A program made the position numbers and the translations under genes. From Candidatus Ancillula glyptotermitis (GTDB lineage Bacteria > Actinomycetota > Actinomycetes > Actinomycetales > Bifidobacteriaceae), in contig JAIRWY010000048.1 of the NCBI GenBank assembly GCA_031268675.1, positions 1 through 64,000 of the forward strand: DNA of 64,000 bases, read 5' to 3'. A model generated the notes under the pieces. The model did not search any database and had not been told where the DNA came from. It saw only the letters and a list, made by a program, of their open reading frames with translations. Shown here piece after piece: positions 1 through 10,836 of this stretch. The stretch's first letter is position 1, and each line of letters opens with the position of its first letter.

Positions 1-149
1 TAAAAATTACTATCAGTAATAATAAGTCCAGCATTAAACTGTGACATATCTGCAGCATTAGATTTTTGAGGCAATGACACAAAAACCGTAGTACTCACAA
101 CGAAAAACGCAAGAAACGCAAGAAAACTCGAAAGTCTTTTTTTAAACAT
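1..149 (-). CDS. Secreted protein, N-terminal fragment (continues off the window); reads MFKKRLSSFLAFLAFFVVSTTVFVSLPQKSNAADMSQFNAGLIITDSNF...
   Basis: Hand translation of the minus strand from ATG at 149; signal peptide followed by an FNAGLIITDSNF segment resembling N-termini of actinobacterial secreted proteins; SD-like AGGGGG just upstream. Confidence 0.6.
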   Translation of the reverse strand, partial: MFKKRLSSFLAFLAFFVVSTTVFVSLPQKSNAADMSQFNAGLIITDSNF

Positions 150-192
150 TTTACCCCCTATTGTAATATTTTTTCTATTCATAATACCCCTT

Positions 193-221
193 ATTATACC
201 ACACTACTTATACAATGTCTA
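193..221 (-). promoter_or_regulatory. Promoter for the CDS at 149(-): TAGACA-17 bp-TATAAT with extended -10 (TGG)
   Basis: Minus-strand -10 at 193-198, -35 at 216-221. Confidence 0.6.
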
Positions 222-1678
222 CTATTTAGTTTAGCAAGTTTATGTGCTTTGCAATTTTTTACTAAATCGACGGATAAATAACAAAGAACACATAATAATG
301 TGATATACAATGGGAAGAATATTCTAACATCTGAGGCATAAATTGATGGAGAAAATGAAACCAAAAAAGTTGCTATAAAACCAGAAAATGCGATATAAAG
401 TATAAATAAAGTTCTGAATGTAAAGCCATAAAGTAAAAAGATAGACGCAACAAAACAGAAAATTAGAAATAAGAAGAATATATGTGGCATAAGTGTTTTT
501 GGATTGCTAAAAGAAGTATTAGGAATAAATTGATCCTGCATTTGCCCTAGCATTTGACTTATTTGGGGTCTAAAGAAGTCAGAAGTATTATAAAAGTATT
601 TAGACATGATTAAAGGAACAAAGTTAAGTAAAAACAAAACTACTTTTTTATTTGTCGAAATGCTTATGCGAATGCTCAAAATTAACAATACCGAAATAAT
701 TGCTAAGTAGACTAAATCACTATCAAATAAAAAATGCTTACAGATGTATAAGAACCCTAAGTTAACTTTTGAAAAAATGCTTATATTTGCATAAGCTGGA
801 AAGTTACTTGCAATTTCAGCAAATCTGCGATGAACATTTCCTGGACAAATAAGCACATTCATTATACCTAACAATGAAATGACTAATCCAAGAACAATAT
901 ATAAATTAAATTGTTTAGCTTTTATTTTAATAAACCACACCAAATTAAAAAGAAAGAATATCATAAATGCTAAAACACTCATTTGCTCAGAGTTACAAGC
1001 AAAAATTAAAGATAACAAATACAAAATCATTTTACTTATTTTTATTCTTGTTGTTTCCGTCTTAGCTAATGTGGAATATATACTAGTTCTAATCCCTGAA
1101 AGTGCATACAGTAATAAGGAAGATGTCCAAAGATAATTAATAACCATTGCATAAATTCCTGCTGAAGAATATATTGCAGATGGAATAAAAAGACAAAAGA
1201 ATATGGCAACTAGAGACATTTGCCAAAACTCTATAAATCCAAAACACTTTCGTATAGAATGAACCATAAGTACAGCTAAAGCAATAGTGATTATTCTCCA
1301 AATAAGTAAATGTTCTGTCATAAAGTATCCAAAAAATTCTACTACAAATCTTGATGACCAGTTAGTATATTTCCAAACGGCATATGCAACTGGTCCAGTA
1401 AAATTTCCAGAAACTACTTGATCGTGAAATACTGCCTGCCAGTCTCCAGAACGAACATCTTGAAAATACGTTAACAAATAGAAAAATATACCAACACATA
1501 AATAAGGAATTGTTGATGGTTTTTTAATAAAATCTATTATGCGGGTGTATGCTTTTGTAAAAGTTACTTCATTTGAAACAGAAGTTGGAGAATTTAGGGG
1601 GGGGGGGTAATGCACGCGCAAAACAGGATCAGCACTCATTTGCGCATCCCCAATTGTATCTCCATTTTTACAACCCAT
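194..1678 (-). CDS. Multipass membrane protein of unknown function, possibly envelope or glycan related; contains an 11-nt poly-C tract (PPP) near the N-terminus
   Basis: ORF with many hydrophobic segments; start reassigned from 1696 to ATG at 1678 because the first six codons overlap the -10 box. Confidence 0.7.
   Translation of the reverse strand: MGCKNGDTIGDAQMSADPVLRVHYPPPLNSPTSVSNEVTFTKAYTRIIDFIKKPSTIPYLCVGIFFYLLTYFQDVRSGDWQAVFHDQVVSGNFTGPVAYAVWKYTNWSSRFVVEFFGYFMTEHLLIWRIITIALAVLMVHSIRKCFGFIEFWQMSLVAIFFCLFIPSAIYSSAGIYAMVINYLWTSSLLLYALSGIRTSIYSTLAKTETTRIKISKMILYLLSLIFACNSEQMSVLAFMIFFLFNLVWFIKIKAKQFNLYIVLGLVISLLGIMNVLICPGNVHRRFAEIASNFPAYANISIFSKVNLGFLYICKHFLFDSDLVYLAIISVLLILSIRISISTNKKVVLFLLNFVPLIMSKYFYNTSDFFRPQISQMLGQMQDQFIPNTSFSNPKTLMPHIFFLFLIFCFVASIFLLYGFTFRTLFILYIAFSGFIATFLVSFSPSIYASDVRIFFPLYITLLCVLCYLSVDLVKNCKAHKLAKLNSRHCISSVV
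1597..1607 (-). repeat. Homopolymer tract, 11 G on + (11 C on the coding strand), inside the membrane protein ORF
   Basis: aatttaGGGGGGGGGGGtaatgc. Confidence 0.95.
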
Positions 1679-1684
1679 AACTAA

Positions 1685-1713
1685 ATTATACCACACCTTT
1701 TTACACTTGTCAA
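1685..1713 (-). promoter_or_regulatory. Consensus promoter TTGACA-17-TATAAT (TGG extended -10), 6 nt before ATG at 1678
   Basis: Minus strand TTGACAAGTGTAAAAAGGTGTGGTATAATTTAGTTATG. Confidence 0.8.
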
Positions 1714-1832
1714 GTAAAGAAACAGGTAGCTAGTATACAGAAAATCACCACATGGAATGTTTGAGATATAGAACACCATGGATATAGAACATCTATGAGG
1801 TGTGGACGGAGAGAATAGATGGAGTGGAGAAA

Positions 1833-1911
1833 GTTGATGATAAATGGAAGATGTTGTATTTTGGGTGTAAACCAACTTCTACTTGAAAATGTCATAGGCA
1901 TGTGGTATAAT
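1833..1911 (+). repeat. Copy A of the dispersed promoter-bearing repeat (partial)
   Basis: gttgatgataaatggaag.tgttg...aaaatgtcataggcatgtggtataat shared with 4447-4751 and the complement of 17999-18304. Confidence 0.8.
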
Positions 1912-1944
1912 ACTTTGTAGAAGTATAAACATGTGGAGGAGTAC

Positions 1945-2892
1945 ATGGAGAAGTTTGAACGTGGATTAAGTGGCGTGCAGTATCCTATTGAGTATAAGAA
2001 TGGATCTGGAGTAATTTTTACTGCATGCATTGCGTCAATTGGGTCGAGTTTGCGCGAATATAAGGCAGATGGTGTTGATATAACAGTTCCTTATAGACTA
2101 TCAGAGTTTACACCTGTTTTTTCAGGAATTGTACTGTTTCCTTGGCCCAACCGACTTGAAGACGGCAAGTACACATTTGAGGGCAAGGAAATTCAAGCGC
2201 CCATCAATCATCCAGAAGAAAACAACAATTTGCATTCACTCTCGGAAAATCATGAGTTCCAGCTAGTGGACTACCAAGAGAATGCAGTAACTCTGTCCCT
2301 CAGATTACCACATTCTCGTTTTTACCCATTTGATATAGGCGTTGAAATTACATATGAACTAGGTGAAACTGGACTTGAGGTATCAATTAAGGTTGAAAAT
2401 CTTGGAAAAACTCGCGCGCCATTTGGTCTAGGCTGGCATCCATGTTTTGCGTACGGAGGCAGTAGGGAAGATGCTGTTTTAGAAATGAGTGCAAAAACCC
2501 ATATTGCTGTTTGTGACAGAAATCTACCACTTGAAAAAGTCCCAGTTGAAATTTGCTCTGGTGGTAAATTTGACTTTAGAAAACCTAGTGCGTTAAAGGA
2601 TTTGCAAATAGATGATGCATTCGTACACTTTGAGAACGTGAACGACGAACATCAGGTCATATTGCATCGTCCAGACGGTAAGAAAACTACTGTTTGGTCC
2701 GATCTACATTATGGAGCATGGCAAATCTGCACTATAGACTCAATTGGGGAAGATAAGAACCAAGGCATTTTCATAGAACCTTGTACATGTTATGCAAATG
2801 CTTTTAAAACTGGCGACCACTTAATAGTATTTGAGCCTAAAGGAGAATCTGGAAGTACATTAGAATGCACATGGGGTGTTAGATTTGAATAA
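1945..2892 (+). CDS. Aldose 1-epimerase family protein
   Basis: Galactose mutarotase-like features (PWPNRL, LHSL, GLGWHPCF, EPCT); ATG at 1945 preceded by GTGGAGGAG. Confidence 0.8.
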   Translation: MEKFERGLSGVQYPIEYKNGSGVIFTACIASIGSSLREYKADGVDITVPYRLSEFTPVFSGIVLFPWPNRLEDGKYTFEGKEIQAPINHPEENNNLHSLSENHEFQLVDYQENAVTLSLRLPHSRFYPFDIGVEITYELGETGLEVSIKVENLGKTRAPFGLGWHPCFAYGGSREDAVLEMSAKTHIAVCDRNLPLEKVPVEICSGGKFDFRKPSALKDLQIDDAFVHFENVNDEHQVILHRPDGKKTTVWSDLHYGAWQICTIDSIGEDKNQGIFIEPCTCYANAFKTGDHLIVFEPKGESGSTLECTWGVRFE

Positions 2893-2919
2893 GCATTTGG
2901 CGCAGGTGAGGTAGATCAC

Positions 2920-4170
2920 CTATGACACAGTAGCGGATCTTTTCTTCTTCCAAATTGCAACCAAGATAACAATACCAACCAGTAGAATCATTGACACTGT
3001 CGCAATAATATATGGCGAACTTGAAGCAGATGCCTCATCAGTAATGCTGTCAAGATTATTCTTGTTGATTTCAAACACGACAGTACCATCTTTGCCAGAG
3101 TGTAGACGATAAGTCGTTCCATCAAAAGAAGGTAAAAATCCCAAGCGCCATAGTTGACCTGCAGCACTATCAACACCGAAGAACGAAGCCACAAACTCTT
3201 TTTCGCCAACTGATGACCCTACAGAATCTTCGGTTACAGAATCTAGTTTTATGCCAAGCGCTTGAATGCCTTTCACCACAGTCGGACCTGGGCACTGCCC
3301 GTAGTAGTCACCAAATTTCTCGTTGATATATTGCTGCGCTGCCTGATAAACCGCACGATCAACACCAGATGGTTCATTGACATTGCCCGCAGTTGCATAT
3401 TGCTTGAGTAGACTTTTCGCTTTCTGGGTGACATCCTGCTTCTCTAGTGGCAAAAAATCTGTAAACTTCACAAGCCCATCTGGAAACTTATCTTCTGACA
3501 CATTCTCACTTTCTGGTGCTGTCATTTCGTAGGCGATCGTACCATCACTAATATTATGCAACCGATAAGTTACACCATCACTAGATACAACAAAACCGTC
3601 CTTAATAAGTGTTGCTGCATTGCCATATTCTCCTTGATTACTATTACTAATCAGCGACCCAAAATAACCAGCAAACATACCTTCTTGCATCGCACCGACA
3701 TTTTTCAGGTTGCTGGCGTTACTAACAGCTGAACCAACATTGGCGGTGTTCATCCAGTTCTTCCAAATAGTGTTGCAATAATTCCACAGCTCGCTGGCAA
3801 TTTCTTCACCTGCTAAACTCTGAATCTCCTTGAGAACTTGATTGCGCGGATTCGAACCACCACTCATCCATTTTTCAAAAGCACTAATGTCGCTCGCAGT
3901 CGGAGTATGAGCAGCAGACGCAGTATAATCCTCAAATCCAGCAAGATTGAATCCACTCGTACTAGCCCAAGCACGTGCCTGAGCAGAGATACTAGTAGTG
4001 GCAGTAGAATTATCACCACTAACTGAATCTGCATCGTCTGGTCTATCATCTTTTACGTCACCAGCGATGCTTTGAGTCCCTGGATCTGCAATAGCAATAT
4101 GAACATTAGACAACAAGGCAGGTACAAATACCATCAGCAAGACGGTCACACATAATGAAAGTTTTCGCAT
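2920..4170 (-). CDS. Secreted or membrane-anchored surface protein, unknown function, with an internally duplicated TYRLH..DGT segment and C-terminal TM + basic tail
   Basis: Signal peptide MRKLSLCVTVLLMVFVPALLSNVHIAIA; C-terminal PYIIATVSMILLVGIVILVAIWKKKRS. Confidence 0.75.
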   Translation of the reverse strand: MRKLSLCVTVLLMVFVPALLSNVHIAIADPGTQSIAGDVKDDRPDDADSVSGDNSTATTSISAQARAWASTSGFNLAGFEDYTASAAHTPTASDISAFEKWMSGGSNPRNQVLKEIQSLAGEEIASELWNYCNTIWKNWMNTANVGSAVSNASNLKNVGAMQEGMFAGYFGSLISNSNQGEYGNAATLIKDGFVVSSDGVTYRLHNISDGTIAYEMTAPESENVSEDKFPDGLVKFTDFLPLEKQDVTQKAKSLLKQYATAGNVNEPSGVDRAVYQAAQQYINEKFGDYYGQCPGPTVVKGIQALGIKLDSVTEDSVGSSVGEKEFVASFFGVDSAAGQLWRLGFLPSFDGTTYRLHSGKDGTVVFEINKNNLDSITDEASASSSPYIIATVSMILLVGIVILVAIWKKKRSATVS

Positions 4171-4176
4171 AAAATA

Positions 4177-4182
4177 ATTATA
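4177..4182 (-). promoter_or_regulatory. Extended -10 TGATATAAT, 6 nt from ATG at 4170 (leaderless configuration)
   Basis: Minus strand CATGATATAATTATTTTATGCGA. Confidence 0.6.
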
Positions 4183-4446
4183 TCATGTCTATACTAAAAA
4201 TTATATTATGCAATATCTGATAAGTAAGTTATTTTATCATTAAAGTGATGTTGTAGAATTTTAGCAGGATTTCCAGCAAGGATCACATACGGTTCTACAT
4301 CATTTGCAACCGTTGTTCATGTATTTACAGTAGAACCGATAGAAGTATCTATCTAGTAGTCGAATAAAGAGCTAAACTTATGCTAGATCTACTAAGTGTA
4401 CAGATTTAAGTGAAGAAAATTAAAAAAGTAAGGTATATTCCACTTC

Positions 4447-4751
4447 GCATTTATCACTCTGCTTATACCTCATGAAGTCTAAAAAAGCCTGTTTTCCCCC
4501 TTCAAAATAGTACATGTGTATATAACACACATAAGCACCTTAAATCAAACCACGTGCTTATAAATAGCCTTAATGAAGGTATAGGTTATAAAACCACCTG
4601 GATTTGCTACAGAAGAAGCTTTTACATGTACATCCCCTGAATAAAGAAGGACTTGTATTGAAGAGGGGTTGATGATAAATGGAAGGTGTTGCATTTTGCA
4701 TGCGAATGCATAAAAAAGCAAAATGTCATAGGCATGTGGTATAATGGAGGT
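4447..4751 (+). repeat. Copy B (long, ~305 bp) of the dispersed promoter-bearing repeat
   Basis: Near-identical to the reverse complement of 17999-18304 by eye; ends in TGTGGTATAATggaggtATG. Confidence 0.9.
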
Positions 4752-6569
4752 ATGAAGATTGACAAGGTGCTAATAGCAAATCGTGGAGAGATTGCGGTAC
4801 GGATACTGCGCACTGCACGGGATTTAGGCATTAAAAGTGTTGCTGTGTATTCTGATCAGGACATAATGGCGCCGTTTGCTAAACTGGCAGATGAGTCATA
4901 TACATTAGATGGCACAAGTTTTTCAACAACCTATATGAACACCGAGAAAATACTAGAAATTGCTAAAAAAACTGGTGTTGATGCACTACACCCTGGTTAC
5001 GGCTTCCTTTCTGAGAATGCTGAATTTGCATCTGAAGTTGAGGCAGCAGGTATTAAGTGGATTGGTCCTAGTGCAGATGCAATTGATATGTTGGGAGACA
5101 AAGTCAAGGCGCGCATAGTTGCTGATAAAGCGGGTGTTTCTCCAGTACCAGGTATTTCTAGAGCCTTGGAAAATATAAAGCAGGTGCGCGATTTTGTTGC
5201 GGAATACCAGTTTCCCATCATACTGAAGAGGCTTGATGGAGGTGGCGGACATGGTATTTTCGTTATACGAACTGAAACGCAGCTAGAGAATTTTGAGGCT
5301 GCTCATACTGCTGATATTAGCTACTACTTTGTTGAAAAATTTGCAGAAAATGCACGTCATGTTGAAACTCAATGCGCACGTGATTCACATGGTAATTTTG
5401 TTGTTGTGTCAACTCGTGATTGCTCAATTCAGCGAAGAAATCAAAAGTTGTTAGAAGAAGCACCTGCACCATTTCTTCCGCCTGGAATTCATGAAAAGTT
5501 GCTGAAATGGTCACAATCTCTGTTTGAAACTGTTGGATATGTTGGATTGGGCACCTGCGAATTTCTGCTTGAGTGTAATAATTTGTACTTTCTTGAAGTA
5601 AATCCTAGACTACAAGTTGAACATACGGTTTCTGAAGAAGTTTCTGGACTTGATTTGGTCGAGCAGCAGATTAGAATTGCTGAGGGTAAATCTCTTAGTG
5701 TTTTAGAAAGTGGTAGCGAAAAAGTACCTGTTCATTCTATTGAGTTCCGAATCACTTCTGAGAATCCACACGCAAATATGACTCCAACTTCTGGAATTTT
5801 GACAGATTTGCGTTGGCCAGCTGGACCTGGTGTACGCTTAGAGACTGGAGTTGAACTTGGAGATGTTGTAACTACTGATTTTGACTCCATGATTGCTAAA
5901 ATTATAATCACGGGCAAGGATAGAATTTCTACAATTGCGCGCGCTAAAAGAGCATTACGAGAACTTGAAGTTGTTGGAATTTCAACGCCTAAAGAGTTGT
6001 TTGAACTTGTTTTAGATGATGATGATTTTATAGCAACTAGTTGTGAGTTTAAGGTCCACACAAAGTGGTTAGAATCCAAGATTTTGCCAGAACTTGAGAC
6101 TGTTGAGCAAGAAGATGTCCAAAATGCGCAAGAAAAAGAGGCGGATGTATACAAAGAGTTTGTTATTGAGGTTGATAAAAAGCGAACAGTTATAAAATTG
6201 CCATCTACTTTGTTTAATAATCAACCACAGCAAACAGCAACTGCTCCGCGCGTTAGCCCTTCTTTTTCAAGGCGTTCTCTTGGTGCAAGTTCTGGAGCAA
6301 TTGGGGGTCAAAATTCTGCTGGTGATCCATTAAAAGTGGTTAGTCCGATGCAAGGAATTGTTGTCTCAATTGCCGTAGAAGTAGGACAGAAGGTGCAAAA
6401 AGGTGATCTAGTAGTTGTGCTTGAAGCTATGAAGATGGAGAAATTTGTAGTTGCTGAAACAAGTGGAATTGTTGAAAAAATAAATGTTAAACCTAGTGAT
6501 CCTGTAAATGCGGGAGTAGAACTTATAGAGTTGAAAGTTTTTGAAAATGCTGAGGAAGGAGTTAAATAA
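4752..6569 (+). CDS. Acyl-CoA carboxylase alpha chain: biotin carboxylase + biotin carboxyl carrier domain
   Basis: IANRGEIAVRILRTARDLGI, biotin carboxylase motifs, C-terminal EAMKMEKFV biotinylation site; start moved from 4686 to ATG 4752. Confidence 0.92.
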   Translation: MKIDKVLIANRGEIAVRILRTARDLGIKSVAVYSDQDIMAPFAKLADESYTLDGTSFSTTYMNTEKILEIAKKTGVDALHPGYGFLSENAEFASEVEAAGIKWIGPSADAIDMLGDKVKARIVADKAGVSPVPGISRALENIKQVRDFVAEYQFPIILKRLDGGGGHGIFVIRTETQLENFEAAHTADISYYFVEKFAENARHVETQCARDSHGNFVVVSTRDCSIQRRNQKLLEEAPAPFLPPGIHEKLLKWSQSLFETVGYVGLGTCEFLLECNNLYFLEVNPRLQVEHTVSEEVSGLDLVEQQIRIAEGKSLSVLESGSEKVPVHSIEFRITSENPHANMTPTSGILTDLRWPAGPGVRLETGVELGDVVTTDFDSMIAKIIITGKDRISTIARAKRALRELEVVGISTPKELFELVLDDDDFIATSCEFKVHTKWLESKILPELETVEQEDVQNAQEKEADVYKEFVIEVDKKRTVIKLPSTLFNNQPQQTATAPRVSPSFSRRSLGASSGAIGGQNSAGDPLKVVSPMQGIVVSIAVEVGQKVQKGDLVVVLEAMKMEKFVVAETSGIVEKINVKPSDPVNAGVELIELKVFENAEEGVK

Positions 6570-8233
6570 TGGGATTACTTAATACATTATTAGGCAGGAG
6601 AAATATAACTACGGTACTAACTTCTGCAAGGCGTACCACCAACAAAATACATAAAAACATCAGAAAAAACCGCAGTTTGCTATTTGGTCGTAAGCAAAAA
6701 GTTGATTTTAAATCTATACTTTCCGAAAAAACAAATGAAGCTGAAGCACTTGCAATTCAAAAGCAGAAGAAAAAGGGCAAGCTTTCTGCGCGACAAAGAA
6801 TTGATTTGTTGCTAGATCCTAGTACGTTCGTTGAGATTGGGCAATTTATTGGCGGAAGTCTTGATGATGAAAATTTTCGTGGAACTGCTGTTATAACTGG
6901 TTTTGGGAATATAAATGGGCAGAAAGTTTGTATTTATGCTCAAGATTTTAGCATCAACGGTGGTTCGCTTGGGGAAGTTGAGGGACAAAAAATATGCAAC
7001 TTGCTTGATTTGGCACTAGATGAACGAATTCCAGTTGTTGCTATGCTTGATTCTGGAGGCGCTCGTATTCAGGAGGGAGTTGTTGCACTGGGTAATTATG
7101 GTCGTATTTTCCGTAAAACTGCAATGGCTTCTGGTGTAGTTCCGCAGATTTCTCTTATACTAGGACCATGCGCAGGTGGTGCAGTTTATTGTCCAGCATT
7201 GACGGACTTCGTAATTATGACTACTCAAAATTCGCACATGTTTGTGACTGGGCCTGATGTTGTGCGCGCAGTTACTGGTGAAGATGTCACTGCGGATGAA
7301 CTTGGTGGCGCTCGTATGCACTCGGAAATTTCTGGGGTTTCACACCACTTGGCAGATAGTGAAGAGAATGCAATTGAGTATACGCGCGTTCTTTTGAGTT
7401 TTTTACCTGCAAATTCACAAACTACTCCAACCATTTACGACTACAGACCTACATCTCATGATGAAAAGAATGCAGCCTATTTGGAATCAATCTTGCCAGA
7501 ATCTGCAAAATCAACATATGATATTCTTGATGTTATTTACTCAATTGTAGATTATGAAGAGTTTCTTGAAGTACATCAACTTTTTGCCCCAAGTGCGGTT
7601 GTGGGGTTTGCTCGAATTGGTGGAAGGACTGTGGGAATTGTTGCTAATCAACCAGCGTTTAATGCTGGCACTTTGGATATAGATGCATCTGAAAAAATAG
7701 CGCGGTTTGTACAACTTTGTGATGCATTTAATATTGGCATTGTTACACTTGTGGATGTACCTGGTTATAGACCTGGAATTACACAGGAACGGTCAGGAAT
7801 TATACGGCGTGGAGCAAAAGTAATAACAGCATATGCAACTGCAACCGTTCCACTAATTACAATTGTTTTAAGAAAAGCCTATGGAGGTGCATATATTGTT
7901 ATGGGTTCAAAAGAAATTGGTGCAGATATAAATCTTGCTTGGTCTAATGCGCAAATTGCTGTTTTAGGAGCTGAAGGCGCAGTTCAAATCGTGTATAGAC
8001 GAAAACTGGCAGAAGCTAAATCCAACGGAGAAGATGTTGAGAAGTTACGGCGCGAGCTCATTGATCAGTATGCAAAAGAAGCTATAAATACGCGGTTGTC
8101 GTTGAAAAAAGGAGCGCTAGATGCTGAAATATCTCCGAGTGACACTAGGCGGTATATAATTGAATCACTTGACTTGTTGAAGGATAAAAAGAAGCAGAAG
8201 GTTAAACGTAAACATGATAATAGACCTCTTTAA
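6569..8233 (+). CDS. Acyl-CoA carboxylase carboxyltransferase (beta) subunit
   Basis: SARQRIDLLLDP, GGARIQEGV, GYRPGITQE, AYGGAYIVMGSK motifs. Confidence 0.9.
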   Translation: MGLLNTLLGRRNITTVLTSARRTTNKIHKNIRKNRSLLFGRKQKVDFKSILSEKTNEAEALAIQKQKKKGKLSARQRIDLLLDPSTFVEIGQFIGGSLDDENFRGTAVITGFGNINGQKVCIYAQDFSINGGSLGEVEGQKICNLLDLALDERIPVVAMLDSGGARIQEGVVALGNYGRIFRKTAMASGVVPQISLILGPCAGGAVYCPALTDFVIMTTQNSHMFVTGPDVVRAVTGEDVTADELGGARMHSEISGVSHHLADSEENAIEYTRVLLSFLPANSQTTPTIYDYRPTSHDEKNAAYLESILPESAKSTYDILDVIYSIVDYEEFLEVHQLFAPSAVVGFARIGGRTVGIVANQPAFNAGTLDIDASEKIARFVQLCDAFNIGIVTLVDVPGYRPGITQERSGIIRRGAKVITAYATATVPLITIVLRKAYGGAYIVMGSKEIGADINLAWSNAQIAVLGAEGAVQIVYRRKLAEAKSNGEDVEKLRRELIDQYAKEAINTRLSLKKGALDAEISPSDTRRYIIESLDLLKDKKKQKVKRKHDNRPL

Positions 8234-8297
8234 GTTCTTGGTTGTTGTAAATTTAAAAAAAGCCTGTAGGATGCTTGCAAAATTTTAGAAGTTGTAG

Positions 8298-8303
8298 TAT
8301 AAT
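8298..8303 (+). promoter_or_regulatory. -10 box of the groES promoter
   Basis: TAGTATAATG about 40 nt upstream of ATG 8343; SD agaaggag. Confidence 0.45.
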
Positions 8304-8342
8304 GTAGTATGTAAGTTTAGTTTAAGTAGAAGGAGAATTGTT

Positions 8343-10170
<1,828 letters not shown>

Positions 10171-10179
10171 GAAGTAGTT

Positions 10180-10836
10180 ATGAAGTTTTGTGAAGCAACT
10201 GGACTTATTGGGCAGATTGTTGAATTTGCTCTGAGTATTATCCATGCATTTGGTATTTTCGGGGCTGGATTAGTGGTTGTAGTTGAAAATATACTTCCAT
10301 TTATACCATCAGAGGTAATTTTACCTGCAATTGGATTTGCTGCAGTTAATGGTACTTTTCATTTACAGGGTGTACTTGGGGTTATATTTGCACTATTGAT
10401 TGTAACAGTTGCTTCCGTTTTAGGAGCACTTGCACTTTTTCTTGTAAGTAGGAAAATAGGTATAGATGGTGTTGCAAAGTTGCCATTTTTGAAGTTACAA
10501 GATATTCAGAGAGCTGTTAATACATTTGAGAAACATGGTGATTTGGCGGTGCTTTTTTGCCGTATATTACCAGTTGTTCGCGTATTAGTGACTATTCCTG
10601 CTGGAATTTCCAAAATGAAACTTCGTGCATTCTTGTTCTTTACTTTTTTGGGCTCGTTGCTGTGGAACACCGTGCTTATTGGCTTTGGCGCGCTTATTGG
10701 AAATAGTTGGTGTAGTATTGAGCCTGTATTTTCAAAGTACTCAAAACTTACTCTAGTGGTTATTGTGTTGATTTTTGTCATCGCATATATAATTAAACGA
10801 AAACTGCATAAACCAACTAATAGTGAGGATAACTAA
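10180..10836 (+). CDS. DedA/SNARE-associated family membrane protein
   Basis: ENILPFIPSEVILPAIGF, CRILPVVRVLVTIPAGISKMKLRAFLFFTFLGSLLWN. Confidence 0.85.
   Translation: MKFCEATGLIGQIVEFALSIIHAFGIFGAGLVVVVENILPFIPSEVILPAIGFAAVNGTFHLQGVLGVIFALLIVTVASVLGALALFLVSRKIGIDGVAKLPFLKLQDIQRAVNTFEKHGDLAVLFCRILPVVRVLVTIPAGISKMKLRAFLFFTFLGSLLWNTVLIGFGALIGNSWCSIEPVFSKYSKLTLVVIVLIFVIAYIIKRKLHKPTNSEDN

Noticed and set aside
1681-2030. Minus-strand ORFs 1681-1875 and 1710-2030
   Set aside because: They overlap the dispersed repeat, promoter region and start of the aldose epimerase gene; no protein-like features
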